Source: Deltaproteobacteria bacterium (GTDB lineage Bacteria; Desulfobacterota; Desulfobaccia; Desulfobaccales; 0-14-0-80-60-11). Taken from it: a DNA stretch of 64,000 nt. The stretch covers positions 1-64,000 of the forward strand of contig JASEFS010000020.1 of NCBI GenBank assembly GCA_030018495.1, written 5' to 3'. A program made the translations under genes and the position numbers. How positions within the stretch are numbered: position 1 is the first letter of the stretch; every line of letters starts with the position of its first letter. Under the pieces are notes generated by a model. The model was not told the DNA's origin and ran no database searches. It saw nothing but the letters and a program-made list of their open reading frames with translations. Shown here one piece after another: positions 60,267-64,000 of the stretch.

Positions 60267-60890
60267 TTGGCTGATTCAGAAAACCGTGCGAAGACCTGGT
60301 CGAGGTTTGGCAAAATTGCGGGTTGTCTAATTCTGGTTGCGGCTGGCCTCTTTGTCTTATTCAGAGCTATTCCCCGCTACCGCTTTAACGCCATTGTCCT
60401 GCATCACTCCGCGTCATCAGCGGATAATTACGAGTCCATCAAGACATTTCATGCCGGCAGCAGGGGCTGGCGGGATGCGGCTTATCACCTTATCCTGGCC
60501 AATGGCAGCACCTCGGTGCCTTCAGGCTTTTTGGAGGCAACCGGCCGTTACCGGCTCCTGTCCTACAGCCCGGCCACCAAGGATCACTGGGCCAATCTTA
60601 GGGCCTTGCACTTGTGCATCGTGGGCAACTACGATAACGGGGAGGTGCCCGCCGGGCTGCGCTCATCCCTGGCGCATGCCTTGCGGGCCTTGCAGGAAAA
60701 GTACGGCATTCCCGATGATCGGATACTTTTTCATAGGGACTGCAACGGTACAGCCTGTCCCGGGCGCTTCATCACCAAAGCAAAACTTAACCTATGGCTG
60801 ACCAAAGAAGCCGACAAATGCCCGCCGGCAGTCAGGCGCCAGCAGGGCGAAGTGATCGGGTCGGCCTGGACGTTTCCCCGATTGCTTTAA
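60267..60890 (+). CDS. N-acetylmuramoyl-L-alanine amidase / PGRP-like protein
   Basis: 207 residues. TTG start at 60267 with AAGAAGG upstream. One membrane anchor (about 13-35), then an amidase_2/PGRP domain with zinc ligands suggested by IVLHHSAS (His pair), and HRDCNGTACPGRF near residue 155. Cleaves the amide bond between muramic acid and peptide stems in the periplasm, or binds peptidoglycan. Located beside a divergent DUF362 gene. Confidence 0.82.
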   Translation: MADSENRAKTWSRFGKIAGCLILVAAGLFVLFRAIPRYRFNAIVLHHSASSADNYESIKTFHAGSRGWRDAAYHLILANGSTSVPSGFLEATGRYRLLSYSPATKDHWANLRALHLCIVGNYDNGEVPAGLRSSLAHALRALQEKYGIPDDRILFHRDCNGTACPGRFITKAKLNLWLTKEADKCPPAVRRQQGEVIGSAWTFPRLL

Positions 60891-60924
60891 GATCGGCCGG
60901 AGCCGGTCCGGCCCGGAAAGCGCC

Positions 60925-61995
60925 TCAGCTTGGCAATAAGGTCCTCAGCGCGTCGAGTTCGGGGTGGCGCCAGGCCCGTTGGCGCTTAAAATTAGGATGC
61001 GGTTCAAAAGGCCGGAGGCAGTCCTCCCACCTGTCCCCGAGCACTTCAATCCGCTCAAGGTCGCCTTCACCCAATCCAGCGGCAATGGCGTAGTAAAGAT
61101 AGCCGACCTCTTGCGGGTCGAAGCCCATGATTCTGGCCGCAACGCTGTCCGCGGCAATAAAATCCGCGGAGGCCAGCGCCAGGCGGAGGTCCACCGGCTT
61201 GCCCTGGGTGGGGCCGCGGCCCTCCATGGCGGTAAAGCCGTCCAGGACGGCCAGATGCGCCGGAAAGGCCCTGGCGAGCAGAAAAAGATTATAATTCAAG
61301 GTCTGGTAGGTCTGATGCATGGCCACCTTGTCGCTGCGCAGGATATGGCGCACCACCCAGCCGAAGCCGCGGGGATACAGGGCGTCCCGCGGCCGCAGCA
61401 GGTGGCTGAGGCCGTGCATGAATCCCTCCAGGCCTCTCAGACCGTTATTGATCAGGCTTCCCATTACCAGGTTCTTCAGAGACATGGTAATTATGACGGC
61501 ATCGTGGGTTTTCATGGGAGCCAGCGAAATGCGGCAATCGCTTTCGGCCACGGTCCGGGAAAAACGCAGGGTCATGGGCCGCAGGTCGCGGTCCACCACC
61601 TTCACCGGAACCCACTGGTCGCGGTTCAGGTCCACCAGCCGCACCCCGTAGTGCCGGCCCGCCGCCGCCAACCCGTATTTCTCAAAGGCCTGCATGGCAT
61701 CCGCGATGGCACAGCCTTCCGCGACGGTGATTTCGGCGTCCGTGCGCTGGCGCACAAAGCGCAGCACCGCTTCAAGGGCCTCGGCGTGGGTGACGGACAA
61801 GGCTTTCCTGATGGAAACCAGGTTCGGCTTGATGACGATGCGTCTTCCCAGGCGAATCTGATCCTCAATGAGTTCCAGACACCTCAAGATATTGCCGCCG
61901 CGATCGTCTCCCCTGACCAGCGCCACCTTTGAACGGGGGCGGTCCTTTTTTGAAGCAGCGGCTGAAACTTCGGGAACGCGCCGGTCATCTTGCAT
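60925..61995 (-). CDS. DUF362-family protein
   Basis: 356 residues from the ATG at 61995. Features of the DUF362 family: IVIKPNLVSIRKALSVTHAEALEAVLRF near the start and later LKNLVMGSLINN and ASADFIAADSVAARIMGFDPQEVGYLYYA. The family is predicted to bind metal clusters or act as iron-sulfur-linked enzymes, though no ferredoxin-type cysteines are visible here. Overlaps no neighbour; the PhoU-like gene ends 17 bases upstream. Function unknown. Confidence 0.8.
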   Translation of the reverse strand: MQDDRRVPEVSAAASKKDRPRSKVALVRGDDRGGNILRCLELIEDQIRLGRRIVIKPNLVSIRKALSVTHAEALEAVLRFVRQRTDAEITVAEGCAIADAMQAFEKYGLAAAGRHYGVRLVDLNRDQWVPVKVVDRDLRPMTLRFSRTVAESDCRISLAPMKTHDAVIITMSLKNLVMGSLINNGLRGLEGFMHGLSHLLRPRDALYPRGFGWVVRHILRSDKVAMHQTYQTLNYNLFLLARAFPAHLAVLDGFTAMEGRGPTQGKPVDLRLALASADFIAADSVAARIMGFDPQEVGYLYYAIAAGLGEGDLERIEVLGDRWEDCLRPFEPHPNFKRQRAWRHPELDALRTLLPS

Positions 61996-62011
61996 GGCCG
62001 ATCTCTTGAAC

Positions 62012-62635
62012 TTAATCCAGAGCTTCCACAAGCGCGATGAGATGTTTCAGGCCTTCCCGGAAATGCTCCAGAATTTCAATATGGATGGACCAGGCGTCGG
62101 GCTGCCCCGGACTGTCCATCATGCGGAACTCATGGTCCGCCTCATCCCGGAAAGACGCATCCCTGATTTTCCGGCATTCGTTCACCACATAAGCCTTCAG
62201 CCCGGCATCATTGTAGGTGAATATATCCACCAGCACGCGCAAAAAGCCCTCTTGCTGGGAAAACAGGTTGTTGACGAGAACAACGTCCTTGTCCGACAGG
62301 ATGGCCCCGTGGTTGCCCTTGCGGCGGATAGGTTCCGCCAGTCCCGAAATCTCCCGGGCCATTAGTTCCAGATTAGAGAGAACCTGTTGAAATTTCAGCA
62401 GGTCCGCTTTGCCGGCTGCCGGGCCGGTCTCCAGCTCCTTTTCCACCCATTCGAAGAACGGGTCGATATCCAAAGTGAAGTCGTCTTGCAGCTTGGCGAT
62501 TTTTGCCAATTCCGCCCGGCTGTGGCGGTTGAAGGCATGCCTGGCCGCAGCCAGCATGCGCCGCAGGTTGTCGATGAGGGGAAACAACAACTTCAACTTT
62601 TCCCTGAAGGTCTTCTTTCCTAAATCCTCTGCCAC
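62012..62635 (-). CDS. Helical PhoU-like protein, unknown function
   Basis: 207 residues from a GTG at 62635, favoured by an AAGGGGGA site; an ATG at 62668 would extend the frame without a site. All-helical, with Asp/Glu-rich segments such as KIAKLQDDFTLDIDPFF and DEADHEFRMMDS, reminiscent of PhoU/DUF47-type four-helix proteins, but the ExxxD metal motifs are not clear-cut. It directly precedes the DUF362 gene, so the two may function together. Confidence 0.5.
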   Translation of the reverse strand: MAEDLGKKTFREKLKLLFPLIDNLRRMLAAARHAFNRHSRAELAKIAKLQDDFTLDIDPFFEWVEKELETGPAAGKADLLKFQQVLSNLELMAREISGLAEPIRRKGNHGAILSDKDVVLVNNLFSQQEGFLRVLVDIFTYNDAGLKAYVVNECRKIRDASFRDEADHEFRMMDSPGQPDAWSIHIEILEHFREGLKHLIALVEALD

Positions 62636-62721
62636 CGCATCCCCCTTCGTTAGAGATATCGTTATCATAACCCAAAGATATAGATTGCTTATGCTGATAT
62701 AAGGAAAGTCCGCCGAAAGAA

Positions 62722-62757
62722 AACGCCGAACCCTTCAAGGGGAGGGGGTTCGGCGTT
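62722..62757 (-). terminator. Hairpin upstream of the PhoU-like gene
   Basis: AACGCCGAACCC (62722-62733) pairs with GGGTTCGGCGTT (62746-62757). Reading on the minus strand it is followed by TTTTCTTTC. It could end an upstream transcript or be a leader structure 90 bases before the PhoU-like gene. Confidence 0.5.
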
Positions 62758-62947
62758 GAGAAGGAGTTTGGAAAAGTTAAAGAGGTGTTGGGGTTTTTCC
62801 AAGGTAAATTTTCTGACGTCATGGTGCAATACTCATAATAGCCATTCTTGAATACACATGATGAGTATTTTTGCCGGACGAAGAAATAAACGGCTGCCAG
62901 AGCGTCTAAATTTCTGATGGCTTAAACTAAGCCCTACCGGCCTAGTC

Positions 62948-63016
62948 TCAAAAGCCGCCCATATAGACGGTGAACCAATAACCTGCGGCAATGATTACCC
63001 AAATCAGCAGTTCCAT
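62948..63016 (-). CDS. Possible 22-aa membrane micro-protein
   Basis: ATG at 63016 opens MELLIWVIIAAGYWFTVYMG followed by GF and stop at 62948-62950. The composition fits a single membrane helix, but there is no clear ribosome binding site, so this is a weak call in the gene-free stretch 62636-63309. Confidence 0.3.
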   Translation of the reverse strand: MELLIWVIIAAGYWFTVYMGGF

Positions 63017-63309
63017 AATTAAGCAAACTCAGAAATTCCCGGCATGTTTTCTCAGATAATAACGGGGGCGGCCATTGTCAAGTTAAGGCGGGGTGTCCGG
63101 GAAGACGGGTTGCATTGTTCCGGCTTTGCTGTCGCGGTCGCTTCAAGCCCTTTTTTATTTTATAATACAAATGCTGAGGAATTTGCGTCCAGCCGATTGC
63201 ACCCTCCCGCCTAGCAGACAGGTGGAAAATCCTTCTCGTGACCATTTGCTTTGAAAAAATTGCCGGGATTTTTAAGGGGCGTTCCGGCAGCAACCCAGGG
63301 GTTAAAGTA

Positions 63310-63768
63310 ATGCTTGCAAGAATAAGGCAATTTTTTGGCAAAGCCACAGATGACCGAACTCAGACCGCGGGAAAGAAAACCGGCTACGATATACTTGTGG
63401 CGGTTTGCGCCCTGTTGGTCGAAATGGCCGGCATCGACGGCCAATTCACCTCCGCCGAGCTGCAGACAGTGATGTCAATCTTAAAGGAAAAGTACGGCTT
63501 GTCCCAGGAGGACGCCGATGCCCTGATCACGGAGGCGGAAAGAGAGCTGAAGGAAAGCGTGGATTTGTGGCAGTTCGCCACCCTGATCAATGAAAATTAT
63601 CAGGACGCGGAAAAAATTGAACTCATCGAGACTCTCTGGCGCATAGTCTATGTGGACGGCAAGATGGACCGGTACGAACACTATCTGATGAACAAATTAA
63701 ATAAACTGTTGCGCCTGCCTCACCGCCGAATGATCGAAGCAAAATTGAAAGTGACGGGGTCAGGCTGA
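63310..63768 (+). CDS. TerB-like (DjlA N-terminal-like) protein
   Basis: 152 residues from the ATG at 63310. The helical TerB fold is visible: LVAVCALLVEMAGIDGQFTSAELQTVMSIL (acidic metal-site region) and TLWRIVYVDGKMDRYEHYLMNKLNKLL with a second DGKMD motif. TerB-type domains appear in tellurite-resistance and envelope stress genes and bind divalent metals; specific role unknown. A bidirectional terminator follows at 63814-63845. Confidence 0.8.
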   Translation: MLARIRQFFGKATDDRTQTAGKKTGYDILVAVCALLVEMAGIDGQFTSAELQTVMSILKEKYGLSQEDADALITEAERELKESVDLWQFATLINENYQDAEKIELIETLWRIVYVDGKMDRYEHYLMNKLNKLLRLPHRRMIEAKLKVTGSG

Positions 63769-63813
63769 AATCGCCAGGAGGGCGATCCCACCGGGCTTTG
63801 AGTTTCCCGGCAT

Positions 63814-63845
63814 AAAAAGGGGCGGTTCACGAACCGCCCCTTTTT
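63814..63845. terminator. Bidirectional terminator
   Basis: AAAAAGGGGCGGTTC pairs perfectly with GAACCGCCCCTTTTT around a two-base loop. It serves the TerB-like gene on the plus strand and the gene ending at 63919 on the minus strand. Confidence 0.9.
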
Positions 63846-63918
63846 GCAGATTGAGAGGAATATTTTGAAGGAGACGGGGCGGACGCTGCCCCGGCCCTCC
63901 CCGTTCTTTACGGCGACG

Positions 63919-64000
63919 CTACAAAGCCTTGCTCACTGCGGCCAGGCCTTTCTTCTCCTTGATCATGGCATGGGCCGCGGCCATACGCGCGATGGGGATG
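63919..64000 (-). CDS. 3' end of an unidentified gene
   Basis: The last 26 codons (…IPIARMAAAHAMIKEKKGLA then AVSKAL and stop TAG at 63919-63921) run off the window. Codon choice is GC-rich like the surrounding genes. The family cannot be named from this fragment. Confidence 0.6.
   Translation of the reverse strand, partial: IPIARMAAAHAMIKEKKGLAAVSKAL

Overview
The window looks like a chromosomal segment of a GC-rich Gram-negative bacterium. It encodes an RND pump with an outer-membrane channel, a TonB-dependent receptor with ExbB/ExbD/TonB, several lipoproteins and outer-membrane barrels. The gene content (paired S24-type regulators, radical SAM/B12 proteins, DUF362, DUF4198, a PstB of the type seen in sulfate reducers and their relatives) suggests Desulfobacterota; that placement is inference. 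No rRNA, tRNA, CRISPR array, transposase or integrase was recognised.

Layout. 1-7.6 kb (minus strand): the distal part of an exopolysaccharide locus, reading NusG/RfaH-like antiterminator, catalytically degenerate protease-TPR protein, exported helical-repeat protein, beta-barrel protein and O-antigen-ligase-like polymerase, with an MltD-like lytic transglycosylase upstream. Three of these genes carry short heptanucleotide arrays immediately after their stop codons. 8-10 kb: an HTH/S24-like regulator and an FAD-dependent dehydrogenase. 10.2-17 kb: a TonB uptake island with a receptor, a tetrapyrrole methylase that carries a signal sequence, a DUF4198 periplasmic protein, and convergent exbB-exbD-tonB. 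Both the receptor and exbB have terminator-bearing leaders. 17.3-21.9 kb: an RNA/cold-shock island (CspA-like protein behind a promoter-terminator leader, a 45-residue basic protein, a duplicated 5' fragment of an RRM gene, a B12-type radical SAM protein, the full RRM protein, a DEAD-box helicase). 22-29.3 kb: the phosphate regulon phoB-phoR-pstSCAB with convergent phoU.

29.5-30 kb: a well-formed yybP-ykoY (manganese) riboswitch upstream of a zinc-ribbon protein. 30.1-34.7 kb: a carbamoyltransferase/methyltransferase/SxtJ/SGNH/DUF5989 cluster, AT-richer than its surroundings. 35-41.6 kb: a gene-poor stretch with a VOC protein, a TatT-like TPR protein, a kinase fragment, a frameshifted gene, a repeat-rich lipoprotein, an EEP-family phosphohydrolase and a DUF305 protein. 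41.7-46.5 kb: glycogen-debranching enzyme, GT4 glycosyltransferase, cytidine deaminase and a DUF3313-like lipoprotein. 46.6-53.4 kb: an RND efflux operon headed by a membrane protein with a histidine-kinase dimerisation domain but no ATPase. 54.2-57.9 kb: a reduced Tad-pilus-like unit (TadG-like protein, CpaF/TadA ATPase) with two small ORFs and a second S24-like regulator. 58.3-60 kb: small membrane proteins of the DUF1328, DUF3309 and DUF3096 families plus a coiled-coil lipoprotein. 60.2-64 kb: a peptidoglycan amidase-like protein, DUF362 protein, helical PhoU-like protein, TerB-like protein and the 3' end of an unidentified gene.

The strongest candidates for something undescribed are the exported tetrapyrrole methylase inside the TonB island, and the several leaders in which an intrinsic terminator lies between a promoter and the gene (10.2, 17.0, 17.4 and 29.5 kb).
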